This document shows, one piece after another, positions 11,480 to 22,640 of a stretch of 64,000 bases of DNA. Source of the stretch: Malachius bipustulatus (taxonomy: Eukaryota > Arthropoda > Insecta > Coleoptera > Melyridae); contig OU342630.1 of NCBI GenBank assembly GCA_910589415.1, positions 77,930,186 through 77,994,185 of the forward strand, read 5' to 3'. The position numbers were made by a program, and so were the translations under genes. Numbering within the stretch: position 1 is the stretch's first letter; each line of letters begins with the position of its first letter. A model generated the notes under the pieces. The model made no database searches, was not told the origin of the DNA, and worked only from the letters and a program-made list of their open reading frames with translations.

Positions 11480-13615
11480 AAGCGGCCTTACCGTTCAAGA
11501 GATCAGACGATCTAAAAGAGAGTCCTGGAGAAGGTTCTGCGAGAGCATCCATGATCTGCCCCGCAGCGCCAGAATTCACAAGATTCTCTCAAGAGATCCG
11601 ACACAGCCATTTGGCTCGATAAAACGACCAGACGGTTCATTTACGGACTCAGAAAAGGAAACGTTAGAACTCCTAAAGGAAAATCACTTCCCAGGTAGCT
11701 CGCCTCTGTACAATCAGTGGCAGCTGAATTCCGGAGGACGTATAAATCGACCTCAAAAATCGGAATGGAAAGTCTGCCGCTCGATCATTACAGCCAAGGC
11801 AATTGAAAACGCTGTAAAAACTTTTCAGCCTTTCAAGACACCTGGAGAGGACGGCATCTTTCCTGCCCTATTACAAAGGGGCATAAAGATACTGACGCCC
11901 TCTCTTATAAAATTATTCAGGGCTAGTCTGGCATGGAACTACATTCCATCCAGCTGGGCGGCAACAAGGGTGGTGTACGTTCCCAAAGTGGGCCGTACAG
12001 AGCCACACCCTAAGTCATTCAGACCCATTAGCCTTACATCCTTTATACTGAAAAGTCTAGAGAGAATACTGGATGTACACATCAGGAGGAGTGTCTTAGT
12101 TTCACACCCTCTGAATGTGCACCAGTATGCCTATCAAGCTGGCAAATACACCTGATTTGGCACTTAATAACCTCGTGGGGAAGATCACCAAGTCTCTTGA
12201 CAACAAAGAGAGTCTTCCTCGACATAGAAGGAGCATTTAACAATGCATTACCAAACTCACTGTATGAAGCAGCAGTTTCCAGAGGAATAGAACCGGTCAT
12301 AAACGGCTGGATCCGTAATATGCTAGATAGTAGGATGATAACGACCTCGATGGGAGGAGTTGAAGTCAGTTTCAGGCCGGGGAGAGGGTGCCCACAGGGA
12401 GGAGTACTCTCCCCCCTACTATGGACCCTTCTTGTAGACGACCTGCTGGCGATCCTCTCCCTATGGAGAGTTGAGGTTCAAGCATATGCGGATGACCTTG
12501 TAATAATGATCAAAGGAAACTCCGAGAGGACAATATCCAATGTCCTTCAGGAAGTTCTTCAAGTCACGTATCAGTGGTGCGAGAGGGAGCAGATGTCTGT
12601 AAATCCTCGCAAAACTGTTATAGTACCATTCACTAGACGAAAAAGGCTGGAAGACCTTATACCACCTACTCTTCAAGGAGTAGTTATACCATTTGCGGAG
12701 GAGGCTAAATATCTAGGTATCACACTTGATAGGAAGCTACTATGGAACTCCCATCTGGAAAAGATTATCCACAGAGCAAAGCTCTCCCTATGGAGTTGCA
12801 AAAAGATCTGTGGAAGAACTTGGGGCACTGGTCCCAAGCAAATACACTGGATATATGTAACGATCATTAGGCCAATGATCGCATATGGCTGTGTAGCTTG
12901 GTGGTCCAAAGGCTTACAAGCCTTGGCCAAAATGAAGCTGTCAAGTCTGCAAAGACAAGCATGCCTGGCAAGCAGTGGAGCAATGAGCACCACACCGTCG
13001 GCGGCTATGGAAATACTTCTGGACCTTCCTCCACTCCATATATACTTGGAAAGAGAGGCCAGATGGACAACGTACAGACTACTACAGGTAGCACGAAGCA
13101 CACAAATGGCTTGTGTCATGGAACGGACCAGTCTACTGGACGACACTCAAAGTCACAGTCTTCTGGGTATGCCCTCAGACATGATGCCATACACAACAAA
13201 CCACTGCACTGCATACAACGTCCTCTTTCCAAGCAGAGACGTATGGGAGCGTAACTCAAACGACCTCCTCAAAGCAGACCTCACGTGGTTTACCGACGGT
13301 TCAAAGACTCCAACGGGAGTTGGATCCGGAGCGTACGACGCTGGGTCAAGACGAGAATTCTTTACAAACCTGGGTCAGTACGCAACAATATTTCAGGCAG
13401 AAATTTATGCCATTGTACTCAGCGCGCAGATGCTGGATGAAACGCACTGCACGCGGAAAACAATTAAAATCTTCTCAGATAGCCAAGCGGCCCTAAAAGC
13501 CCTTTGCTCCATTCGTTGCAATTCCAAACTAGTATGGAACTGTCAAGCAGCACTCAATGAGGTAGCTAAAAACAATAACTTGACTCTTAGTACGAGAGCC
13601 CACGACCAAAACCAT

Positions 13616-14034
13616 GTATCATCGTTTTACGGCCAAAACCGTATCAAGTCGTTAGATAAGATGATCCTGAACCCTACTAGGTGGGTGGTAACGGTCAAAA
13701 GTGTAGCAACTGCGTGGGAGGCCATTTCTGCTATGTCAAAAAAAATAGGCAGACGGTATTATCGTATTACGTCTGATATTGAAAATGTACATAGATTTTG
13801 TCATTTTATATCGAAAATGTTTGTTTTCAGACATTTTGCGCGTAGCATATGGCCTGAGCGTATTTTTGAAAATGTCAAAAAATTTAGCCGAACTGTATTA
13901 TAGCAACCCGGTTCAATTTTTTTTTAAACTTTTTTATGGCTTCCGGGATTGCTAAAATACTGTTTTCAGACATTTCCGATGTCGCCTATAATCCCAAAAA
14001 CGAAAAGAACGTTCCGGAGTCGCCCGGCAAACGC
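13616..14034 (-). repeat. Left subterminal tandem repeats, period 139-140 bp
   Basis: The motif GTATCATCGTTTTACG (13616), GTATTATCGTATTACG (13756) and GTATTATAGCAACCCG (13895) recurs at intervals of 140 and 139. A second marker within the unit, TTTTCAGACATTT, sits with its CAG at 13828 and 13967, again 139 apart. The units are otherwise diverged. Their orientation is the reverse complement of the units at the right end. Confidence 0.75.
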
Positions 14035-14233
14035 CCTGGCGCTTGTTACAATCCTATGGCAAGAAAGGCTATTTACTTCTTACGCTCCTGTCCCTTGCAT
14101 CATTACAGCGCATGCGGCAGCAGGCTATTCTGACAGTTGTAACGACGCTCACACCGCTCATTCAGATTGCTATTGTACGATTAAGTTTAAAAAGTCATAT
14201 GTGACGTCATCCCAAACAGCACAAAGTAGTTCA

Positions 14234-14400
14234 ATGGACATCCCTATATGTACCAACGGACGTCCATAGGAAGTCCGTTTTTGTCCTATGGACGTCCATG
14301 GGACGTCCATTCAGTGTCCATTTGTCACAACTTTGGACATCCGTAGGGAGTCCTTTATCGGACGTCAATAGGGAGTCCGTTATCGGATGTCCATAGAGTC
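14234..14400. repeat. GGACGTCC-rich cluster
   Basis: About ten near-copies of the self-complementary GGACGTCC or GGACATCC motif are packed into about 165 bp, often as GGACGTCCATAGG and joined to GAGTCCGTTATCGG. TGACGTCA lies just upstream at about 14212. The cluster is symmetrical on both strands. It could be a protein-binding array or simply a minisatellite, and no function can be shown from sequence. Confidence 0.65.
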
Positions 14401-14438
14401 CGTTATAGTGATCTTGACTAATGATTTTTATTTTTTAG

Positions 14439-14521
14439 AAGATGACTTTGAAGATCCTGATCGTGATCTGGAAAGTGATTTTGATGATGACGATGATGAT
14501 TATGCGTCCGACAGTGACTAA
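14439..14521 (+). pseudogene. Acidic terminal-exon-like fragment inside the transposon
   Basis: A T-rich tract ends in TTTTTTAG at 14438. The following frame encodes 27 residues, very rich in Asp and Glu (DDFEDPDRDLES...DDDDDDYASDSD), and closes with TAA at 14519-14521. AATAAA follows at 14555-14560. Acceptor, acidic tail, stop and poly(A) signal in this order look like the last coding exon of a spliced gene. It could be the end of the transposase gene of the autonomous parent, kept after internal deletion, or a captured host exon. No partner exon was found in the element. Confidence 0.5.
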
Positions 14522-14710
14522 AAACACATACACATCTCGCATCTTGTATCTCCAAATAAACAGTTTTTTTTTTTACTTTATCCCAATTTCCTTTTGTGCA
14601 ATTTATTGAAGTCCTTCAACTTCCGTTCGACGGTTTCGGGTAAGCTCTTTATTAATCATCATCAAATAATTTACGGGTCGCAACTTATTCATTGGCTCGT
14701 AATAACATAG

Positions 14711-15290
14711 ACTTCAATCGCCTCAATACGATTTTTGAATAATTTCGGAGTATCGAAAAGTTGTCTGATTAGTAAGGTGCTACACTGAATTTGTCTGATA
14801 TAAAGTTTTTCTACATCTAGACAACTCATTTTATCACGTAAAACAATTTTCAGACGAATTGCTATGTTACCGATAGGTAATTTTTTTTAACGTTTTCAAA
14901 ACGGTCTCAAAATTTAATGTGCTCACATTTTCTTCTGAAAAATGATTAATTCATATACACTGACCCAAATTCACTTGTGAAAATCATTTTCAGACGTTTT
15001 GCTATGATACTTTTTTTTTGTCTCATTTTTAATTTTTTTACGTGGTCTCCCGGGTACACGCTACGCTAGTGGCGTCTGAAAAACTTATTTTCGATATCTT
15101 AGAGGTATCATTTAACTATATTCTGAAAATCAGACGGATTGCTATGATACAGTTTGGTAAAATTTTTTGACATTTTTGAAAATTTGGTTAGGTCGGACGA
15201 TACACGGAAAATTTCTGATATTGCGATTTTCGGGTTCAGAATAATCGAATCTATTAATTTGATGCGGTTTTGGTCGTATTGCTATGAGAC
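14711..15290 (+). repeat. Right subterminal tandem repeats, exact 140-bp phase
   Basis: CAGACGAATTGCTATG (14851), CAGACGTTTTGCTATG (14991), CAGACGGATTGCTATG (15131) and GGTCGTATTGCTATG (15271-15285) start exactly 140 bases apart. A weaker unit starts near 14711. Between the motifs the units share layout (a T/A-rich run, GGTCT, TCTGAAAA) but are strongly diverged in sequence. This constant phase despite divergence argues for selection on spacing or a slow tandem origin. Confidence 0.8.
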
Positions 15291-15928
15291 AAAAATTTTG
15301 GTCGTGGGCTCTCGTACTATCTGGTCTGGATTCCAGGTCACTCCGGCCTTGGAGAGAACGAAATAGCCGACTCTCTGGCTAGAAGAGCAACTGAATCCAA
15401 ATTTACAGGACCGGAACCTGCTCTTGGCATATCCTCAAATACTGCCAAAACAACAATAGACACCTGGGCGGAAAACAAGGTACTTCGGTACTGGCAAACT
15501 CTACCAGGATTAACTCACTCTAAGACCTTCATTGAGGGACCCTCGAGAAACAGAGCTAAAAAGCTACTGGAACTCAAAAGGACTGACCTAAGGGCCCTAA
15601 TAGGCCTATACACAGGACACTGCAAAGTGAACCACCACTTACACAGGATGAATCTAGCCGATAACGCAGAATGTCGCCTGTGTTTGGAGGATGTAGAAAC
15701 AGCAGAGCATGTTCTATGCAACTGCCCCGCCTTGGGAAGAACCAGGCACTCAACGTTCGGAAAAGTACTTCTCTCTCCGAGAGACCTGGATACATTCACA
15801 CCATCTAAGGTCATTAGCTTTTTAAAAAGCAGTGGCCTGCTAGAGTGGATGTAAAGTACTTAGGTATGAGCCACAATAGACCGCTTGGTCGCAGTGGAGG
15901 TGTCACTAATCGACCCACTCATTATATA

Positions 15929-15949
15929 ACTAAACTAAACTAAACTAAC
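15929..15949 (+). repeat. (ACTAA)n 3' tail of the I/LOA-type LINE
   Basis: ACTAAACTAAACTAAACTAA follows the 3' UTR of the LINE about 75 bases after its stop codon. This is a tandem tail instead of poly(A), as in several I-superfamily LINEs. It marks the 3' end of the element. Confidence 0.75.
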
Positions 15950-15953
15950 TACC

Positions 15954-16270
15954 GTTCAAGGTAGAAAAAAAGTAATGGGAGCAAAGTTGTATGGCTTGAA
16001 GAGACCTATAACCTAAATTTTCAGTTATACAGGATGACTAAATATCGCTGTAAGCCGTACAACTTTTTTATTTTTAAATAGGAATGGTATATTAGTACAT
16101 TTTCAGATTGAGAAAATCCAGTGAAAACCATTCTTACCGAATTTTCTCAGACAGTCTGAATGTACTAAGATACAGGGTGTCTTATTTAAAATAACAAAGT
16201 TGTAAATTAAAGTTAGATGTCTCTTCAAGCCATACAACATTTCTCGCAAAACTTTTTTTCTATCTAGAAC
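15954..16270. repeat. Foldback MITE next to the LINE tail
   Basis: The left arm begins GTTCAAGGTAGAAAAAAAGT and continues to GTTGTATGGCTTGAAGAGA. The right arm is its reverse complement, ending ACTTTTTTTCTATCTAGAAC at 16270. Inner sequences around TATTAGTACATT and GAATGTACTAA also pair. Total length is about 317 bp with no coding capacity. It lies 4 bases after the LINE tail. Confidence 0.75.
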
Positions 16271-16854
16271 AGTAAGGCCACTAGGAATGTTCGATGCACT
16301 GTTGCAGGACCCCGTATTTGCGGTATAAAAATCAGCTCGCTGTATTATACCTATTTAATAATTGAGTCTTTATAGAGAGCACCTTTTTCAGTCGAGTAGT
16401 AAATTCAACTTCACTACAAAAGCCTTTCCGTGACACCTTTTTGACTTACAGTGTTCGTTTTTGAACTCTTCCCGGTGTGCCTTAAAAGCTAACCAGTCAG
16501 AAACTTGTTCTACTTTCTGCTCTATTAAATAGTTTCCTGTCCTCTATTGTCATCGATTTCAGTTTATGGGACCACCAAGATATTCCTGCACATCAGTCAT
16601 CAGTCGAAACTCGAAACCTTGTCTCAATCAGACAGAAGACCGACGACCTTCTCAATGTTCACAATAATCTCATATTTATTTTGAAGAACTTCATAATTTG
16701 ACCCAAGGCACCTTAGTCGCTGGTTGTATTCAGGCCACTTCCTGTAATGCGTTTTTCTATAATAGTTCTTATCTCAATAGAGGAGGTAAATAATACTTAT
16801 ACATAAATAAGTATAACAATGTATTATTATGTATGTGGTTTCATAGTAAAGCGA
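16271..16854. other. Spacer, nothing supported
   Basis: Mixed-composition sequence with no gene or recognised repeat. Confidence 0.4.
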
Positions 16855-17140
16855 CTGTTTTACCCATCACTATGGTTGTCATCGAGTGTTGTCTATTTAG
16901 GTGATCCTACTTAGTGTTTACTCCATGGTTTGGACTATTGATCGATATTATTCGAAATTATTTATACGTCAACGTCACTGTCATAATTGAAAAACTGGTA
17001 ATGGACTTTGCGTATTTCTTATGTCACTTTCTCGCACACTTTTATAAACGTGAGAAATCTTATAGTTTGCGTACAAATAACAATGCGCAAAGTGGTACTT
17101 TGTATAGTGATCGTAGGAAAATATTAGTTACCGCAATAAA
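16855..17140 (+). repeat. Dispersed repeat, copy related to 52490-52665
   Basis: The stretch from CTTATGTCACTTT through CGTGAGAAATCT, GTTTGCG and CAAAGT to TATAGTGATCGTAGGAAAA recurs inverted at 52490-52620. Conservation extends outside the open frame to a shared CCCATCACTAT motif at one edge. The similar short peptides in the two copies are therefore best explained by a shared non-coding repeat, not a gene. The 640 bases that follow (17141-17779) show nothing recognisable. Confidence 0.55.
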
Positions 17141-17779
17141 AAAATAATTGTTTTTACTATAAATTGTATTACCTTGTCAAATTTTACAAACAATGGATCA
17201 ATGGAATATAAATGTAGCTTCCTTCATGATAGAGTCTACATTTTGGAATAAGAAAATATATCTAAGTTGTGTTTTCAACCAAGGATAACATTATCGTGCA
17301 TGAGATCTAATAGACAAGAAAGAATAGGCTATTTTTAAAACTAGATTTTATTTAAAATTGACGGTAATCACGTTAGCTCAACACGAACACATAAGAATCT
17401 TAAGAATGAAATTCAGCCTTCATGGCTGTTTTTGTACTCGTTTTTTACTCTCAATGGACACTTATATTATTCTTATAGTACTTAAATTATTTTTTTATTA
17501 ATACTTTTTTACTACTTATTAATACTTTATACTAATACTTTGATAAACCAAAGAGAGATTGTAATATACCTAATTGCATAATGAACCTTAAAGTAAAAAC
17601 AACCCCTACGGAAGATATAAGCCATTTCAATTTTTTTTAAAGAAAGCTTACGTAAAGTATGGTAAGTTTTATGATGTCCACTGTGAGGATATTTCATTTA
17701 TTACCTGAAAAAAATTAGAATACTTTCACAATATTGAATTTGAATTATCCCGAATAAATAAATTAAATATAAAACAAAC

Positions 17780-18085
17780 ACAGACGTCCTTCAACAAATT
17801 GGAAAAGATAACAAACTTCTCCCAACTATCAAGGAGAAAAAACTACTATACCCAGGACACATCATGAGAGGCGAACGATACGAGTTTATCCGCCTAAATA
17901 AATACTTGAAGGATCGAGGGCAAACGATCAGTCGGCTGAAGACAGAACTCGTGGTTGAAGGACCTGCGTCGGTGGCTCGGACGGACGTCAACGGAGATTT
18001 TCAGAGCAGCAGTTTCACGCACAATAGCCATTTGGATCTCCAACTTTCGTGGGGAGACGGCGACCTAAGAAGAAGAAATTAAATT
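17780..18085 (+). pseudogene. LINE RT C-terminal remnant
   Basis: Two overlapping frames give the usual end of an insect endonuclease-reverse transcriptase protein. LLPTIKEKKLLYPGHIMRGE is at 17817-17876, and after a frameshift GKRSVG.RQNSWLKDLRRWL and TEIFRAAVSRTIAIWIS run to about 18045. It belongs to the same family as the remnant at 24930-25560. Only the last ~100 codons survive, and a stop and frameshift break it. Confidence 0.8.
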
Positions 18086-20444
18086 ATTTATTCTCAACAA
18101 GACAAAACTATACTTCTTGTTAATTATTCTCAACCACACACCTAGCGGTGATTGGATAAAAATGTTCTTCCATCTCATCCTAAACTTGAAACTCACCTTT
18201 CAATGACTGCTTTCGAATTTCTATCACATTTCGCTTAGGCTGTGATTTCTGTTATGCTCATCATTGCCGCTGCAGAAAAGAAGTAGGTATTAAGAATTAT
18301 TATTGCATGGATTATTGGGTGACCATGTCTATTGCAACAAGGCGAGGCATATGAGATTATCTCAAGTCTGACCAAAATTCCTGTAATTAAAGAACCTGTG
18401 GGATGCTCTAGGAATATTAGGAGGTAATCTGACGAAATGACCTGGCAAAAAGGGAGATGCTTGATGTGGGATTATATCTGTGCAGACACATATGCAACAT
18501 TTTATACCTTTATTACACATCCTCCAATCTTGTACATGCGACGAATACTGCAGATTTAAAATAACATCAAATACTTGAAGATAGCTTGTCTAGATAGTTT
18601 TGAAGATAGATTTATTTTTGTTCCTGTTGGACAGAAAACTTACGGAAGAATTCCGTGCAACATATTATTATTCCCTGTTGCAACGGATGAGCATCGCTCT
18701 ACAAAGAAGCACCGTTGCTTCAATGTTGGAAATACAGTCACCTGGGAGGGAGTTTTCCAAAATGTTATATTCATGATTCCTTATTTTTAATACTTACAAT
18801 GTTTCATGTTTACACCTGTTCTTTTTTATTTTACTTTGTTATAAGAGAAACCCAAATTAATTGCTTATTTTGTGAATCAATTTGAGATAGTTTTGCGGTT
18901 TGCGGCTGTTGAAAATCTTAAAACATAAGTATTTATGGTCTAAGGCGTCAATTTCAAAAATAGCTAAAGTAAAATTTTGCTTATTTTGATTTTTTACATT
19001 ATCAAATGAGAAAGATTATTTGACATCCACTGACGTAGGTATAAAAATAAAACATGTCTTCGACTTCTTATTTTTTGATTTTATAAAAGTGGTTCAGTCT
19101 GCGTGAATAAATTCATAATTCTGTTAGATGTTCTTTCAGAAATAAAGCTTTCTAAAAAGTTCACCAATCACCATAAAAGAAAATTTGAAAGTATTAGAAA
19201 ATACCGATCTCTTCGAATATGTCGTTACTTTCCAGTATCAACGTTCACTTTTATATAAAAGCTTCGATCAATTCAATCAACTGGGTTGTAGAACGGCGAC
19301 CCAGGTGATAAAGGACCTATAGAAATAAGTCATAAATAACACGTATTCTCCTCCCTTAGAGCTCATGTATTCTATTTACTTCCTCGTGCTCTTCTCGCTA
19401 TCATCTTCATCTAGCATCCAAGGCACATTGACTTCTCATTTCCTTCACAATATCGGGAATGACTGAACGTAGCATGGTAGGTGCATAGCAGACAGGCAAA
19501 CATCGATGACTTGGAAAAGCGAAAGTAACATATCAAAATTATTTCTCTTATGTGAGTAGAATTTCCACTCTATAACTTTATATGAAAATAGCATGTATAA
19601 ATAGCAGCGTGGAATTGTTTAAAGTTCAACACTTTTCAATTGAGCCTTTTTCGGGGCTTCGCGAGAACTTTCGAGTGTCTGCAAAGCTTTCGTGAAATTT
19701 ATAGCATAATACCTACCACCGAAAGGAATAGCGAGGATATGATGCTGAATTCATGTCTGTATTCTGTAAATAAATATTCCTTCATAATTTTCATAAAGCT
19801 CCAGTAGAATCATATTTTGAAATAACTGTTTAAACAACGATAATAAACGGAATTACAGCTTACAAGTAACTACTATGGTTGCGCTGGTACCTACCTAATC
19901 TGTAAAAAACTTCGATAATAAATTACCTACTTGAAAAATTAGAGTTTGCACTTTTGTTGTAACGGAGGATAAATGTAGAGGCAATATCTTAAATGCAATT
20001 CTCGGTGCAGTAACAACGTCGAAACTAGGTTTCGTCCTTGGGTCTATCGGGTAGAACTCGCACGGAAAGCGGTGGTGCCAATCAGTTTGACGGCGTCCTT
20101 CACAGGAGTATTATTGGCAGGGATTTTCTTTGAATAGGTCCTATTCTTATTTTCCTTTATAGCTCATTTACATCTAATTATTCTATTTCCGATCTCGTAA
20201 AAAGTATCTATTAAATTAAACTTGGTTGTTAATCAACAAATTCCGTCTCAAATTAATACATGTAAACTGAATATCTCCATCCTATTTTATTTAAGAGCTT
20301 TAGGCAGGGTCGTAAAGTATTGGAAATGCGAGTGGGCTTGTATGTTTTACTCGATATCGAAAACCATTTTTATGAGCATTTGTTTCTTAGGTACATGCAG
20401 TTAACACTTTTGATACTTGTATAAAAATTTTGACATTTATGTAG
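18086..20444. other. Long spacer, no gene supported
   Basis: AT-rich sequence. Two TATA-like strings occur (TATATAAAAGC near 19252 and TATAAATAGC near 19597), but no linked transcript signals or open frames were convincing. The region may hold an unrecognised old LTR or promoter. Confidence 0.35.
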
Positions 20445-21289
20445 GGTGTTTCGCATAAGAACCGACACAGAGCAGGGGCGTGTAAGGGACCCCAAAATAT
20501 GATAATTTAACGTAACTTGTCTCTACACTAAGTTGTACCCCTGAAAAGTAGGCCTTGAAAATTGAAATATGGTTTCAAATTTCGAAAATCGAAAAAATTA
20601 ATATTTCACTTATACTGGAACTTAGAAAAACAAAATTTGGTACAGGTTGTGAGTGTACCAAGAGAATTAATCGACAGTAAGTAGAGTTAAAGGGTTGATA
20701 AGGAAACATGCGCCTTTAAAATATTACATAATTTTTTAACCCATTGTCCAATTTAAGAAAATTTTATTTTAATTTATTTTATTTCAATTCTCAAATTTTT
20801 ATTTCTCTTTCTATTTTTCAAAAAACTTTTTCTTTTTCAAATTTTTTCCTGATCGTCAACTTTGACACTTAATTTGAAAGCCAACTCTTGAATTTTCAAT
20901 GATTTAAAAAATGCTACATTACTTTTTTTTAGTTATTCAGGTTTTTGTTGAAAAAACAAAGTTTTTGAAAAATAAAAATAGAAATAAAATTTTGAGAAAC
21001 TCTTCAAAAAATAAAATAATAATTTCTCAAATCGGCCAAAGGGTTAAAAATTATGTAATATTTAAGGGTACATATCATCCCTTATGAACTTATGAACCGT
21101 TTAAATTGCTATAATTGAACTTTATACGTACTGTCAATGGATGCTGATGGTACACTCACAACTTGTATCAAATTTGGTTTTTATAAGTTCAAGTATAACT
21201 GAGATATCGATTTTTATTAGAAATTTAAACCCCTATTCCAAGGGGCCCCTACACGCCACTGCTCTGTGTCGGTTCGTATGCGAAACACC
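20445..21289. repeat. Large foldback MITE
   Basis: The left end GGTGTTTCGCATAAGAACCG, continuing into ACACAGAGCAG, is matched inverted by the right end ...CTGCTCTGTGTCGG and CGAAACACC at 21289. Further paired blocks include CAAATTTGGT against its inverse and the TTAAAATATTACATAATTTTTAACCC region. Length is about 845 bp with no coding capacity. The core ends are flanked by AT-rich host DNA, and no clear duplication was read. Confidence 0.8.
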
Positions 21290-21369
21290 ATTTTGAATAC
21301 CTAGGTATATGTAGCCAAAATAATTATTAGAAAATCACTTCTACCAAAGCAAGAATTGAATAAAAAAAA

Positions 21370-22470
21370 CACAGTGATCGATACTCACTCTCTGACTTAC
21401 CTACTGACAGAAATACAATAATTGGACCATTTGCTGATAACATGGTTATTATTGCTATACCGATCAAGATCCAAAGCAATCTCCAGATTCACTTAGATCA
21501 ACTGCAAACTTGGTTAAAAAAATGGAAGATCAAGATCAATGATAGCAAATTCAAAACACGTTTACTTCATACTAAGATGAGCATTGTGACCAGGGATATA
21601 TCTAAACAACAACCAAATACCTCGTACTGATCATACAAAATACCTGGGATTCCATATGAATGCCAGACACACATGGAGAGAACAATACATATTGTCAAAA
21701 AAAGGAAGCATATTTACAGAAAAGTTAAAGACTGTAGTTAATTGGGAAAAATACAAACTTCCTCTTGAGAACAAGGTCTTACTATACCGGGTGGCTACTA
21801 TACCTCTGTACATGGGACATTGCCTAATAATGTCGGGTGATCAACAAAATTTTTCATCAACTAGTGCCTTGGAAAAAATGAAGCATGTCTGCCAGTCTGT
21901 CAGATAAAATGCAAACTATTATGGTAGGTGTGCTCACATGACTGCAATAGCTATCTCTCATTTTCGTTAACATGGAAACTATTTTGTATTATTAGGCAAT
22001 GTCCAATGTATGTACAAATGCATGTATGGTTAGGTCAGGTCACGTATAGAGTATATCAGGTATAGAGACATGGAGCTGCGCAAGCAAATCCAGTATAGTT
22101 ATTATCCTGCGAAGCCAATCTAAAATTCTGCGCATGATCAGCAATGCACCTTGGTACGTATCTACCCAAACCATACACGAAGATCTCCGACTACCTTTTG
22201 TAAAAGACTTCAGTAAAGCTGGATACACAAAATATCATGGTAGAATGGAAAACCACATAAACGAACTGTTACAGCCACTGCTCGAACAACCTGGTGAAAG
22301 AAGATTGAGAAGACACTGGTCATTCGACCTGACATAAGGGTGGAAGATCTGGTCAATGAAGGAGATCTAGTCATGTCAATATAGAGTTTGATGTTTGATG
22401 CTCTCAAGACAACCATTAGCTTAGATATTGTAATCCTGATTCTGGTTCCTAATAAATTAAATATAAAAAA
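21370..22470 (+). pseudogene. Decayed jockey-type LINE, RT 3' half to poly(A)
   Basis: The plus strand reads FADNMVIIAIP (a degenerate YADD box, about 21435), then LDQLQTWLKKWKIKINDSK and HTKYLGFHMNARHTWREQ (about 21635-21680). Next is LPLENKVLLYRVA, and finally ISNAPWYVSTQTIHEDLRLP (about 22140-22195) with PGERRLRRHWSFDL near 22325. These follow the order of jockey ORF2 proteins. The catalytic second Asp is replaced by Asn and several frameshifts occur. ATAAATTAAATATAAAAAAA near 22450-22470 fits the 3' end. Confidence 0.85.
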
Positions 22471-22481
22471 ATTTACTCTTT

Positions 22482-22640
22482 TGCCCATATTCACAAACGA
22501 TAATTACCAAATAATTACGTAATCGGTTATCTCCATCTTCTTATCTCCTTGTAATGCGAATAAACTGTATATCTCCATCTCGTTCATTTAATTATTTTAG
22601 AGATATTACGACAGGCCAGAACGCTTTGTGAATACGGGCA
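22482..22640. mobile_element. Short MITE, GCCCGTATTCA family
   Basis: The left end TGCCCATATTCACAAA is matched inverted by the right end TTTGTGAATACGGGCA. At 159 bp it has the size and TIR of the MITE at 46302-46466 and is probably the same family. It has landed just behind the poly(A) of the jockey remnant. Its target duplication is not clean (TTT versus TCT). Confidence 0.7.

Larger units (their letters stand above)
13588..15319. mobile_element. Non-autonomous DNA transposon with 140-bp subterminal repeats, nested in LINE RNase H
   Basis: The element has perfect 24-bp terminal inverted repeats. The left end begins TAGTACGAGAGCCCACGACC and the right end is its reverse complement. It is flanked by a 3-bp direct repeat TCT (13585-13587, 15320-15322). 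Its excision restores the LINE frame, which fixes the boundaries. Inside each end lie diverged tandem units with a period of 139-140 bp, in opposite orientation at the two ends. Beyond the 24 bp the ends keep weaker similarity (CCAAAACCG shared). The middle carries a cluster of GGACGTCC motifs and an exon-like acidic reading frame with a splice acceptor and poly(A) signal. No transposase catalytic domain was recognised, so it probably depends on a partner. The superfamily is uncertain. A 3-bp duplication fits PIF/Harbinger or CACTA/EnSpm groups, but the TIR does not begin like either. Confidence 0.85.
11480..15854 (+). pseudogene. I/LOA-group LINE ORF2 (RT + RNase H), split by a DNA transposon
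   Basis: From about 11497 the plus strand reads IQEIRRSKRESWRRF, then the RT finger region (TPGEDGIFPALLQRG, about 11840) and RVVYVPKVGR..FRPISLTSF (11963-12040). Two frameshifts at about 12150-12215 are followed by a long open frame from 12197. This carries VFLDIEGAFNNA, GCPQGGVLSPLLW and the catalytic AYADD box (about 12485), then an RNase H domain with TWFTDGSKTPTGVGSGA (about 13285), a conserved Glu in FQAEIYAI and FSDSQAALKAL. At 13587 the frame is cut by a 1732-bp transposon (13588-15319). Removing that insert and one copy of its TCT duplication gives L-T-L-V-W-I-P-G-H-S-G in frame at 15323, the last RNase H motif. The protein then continues to a terminal CxxC...HxxxxC motif (ECRLCLEDVETAEHVLCNC) and a stop at 15852-15854. 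The endonuclease is absent (5'-truncated). Were it not for the insert and two frameshifts, this would be an unusually well-preserved copy. Confidence 0.9.

Noticed and set aside
12082..13254. Minus-strand and out-of-frame plus-strand frames over the I/LOA LINE
   Set aside because: They are shadows of the RT/RNase H reading frame, which has recognisable catalytic motifs.
13588..13903. C-terminal 100 residues of the long 568-codon frame
   Set aside because: From 13588 the frame is transposon sequence, not LINE. The true continuation is at 15323.
16914..17147. Protein-like similarity between frames at 16914-17147 and 52410-52619
   Set aside because: Similarity extends outside the frame and is equally strong at silent and replacement sites as judged by eye, so a shared non-coding repeat is the simpler explanation.
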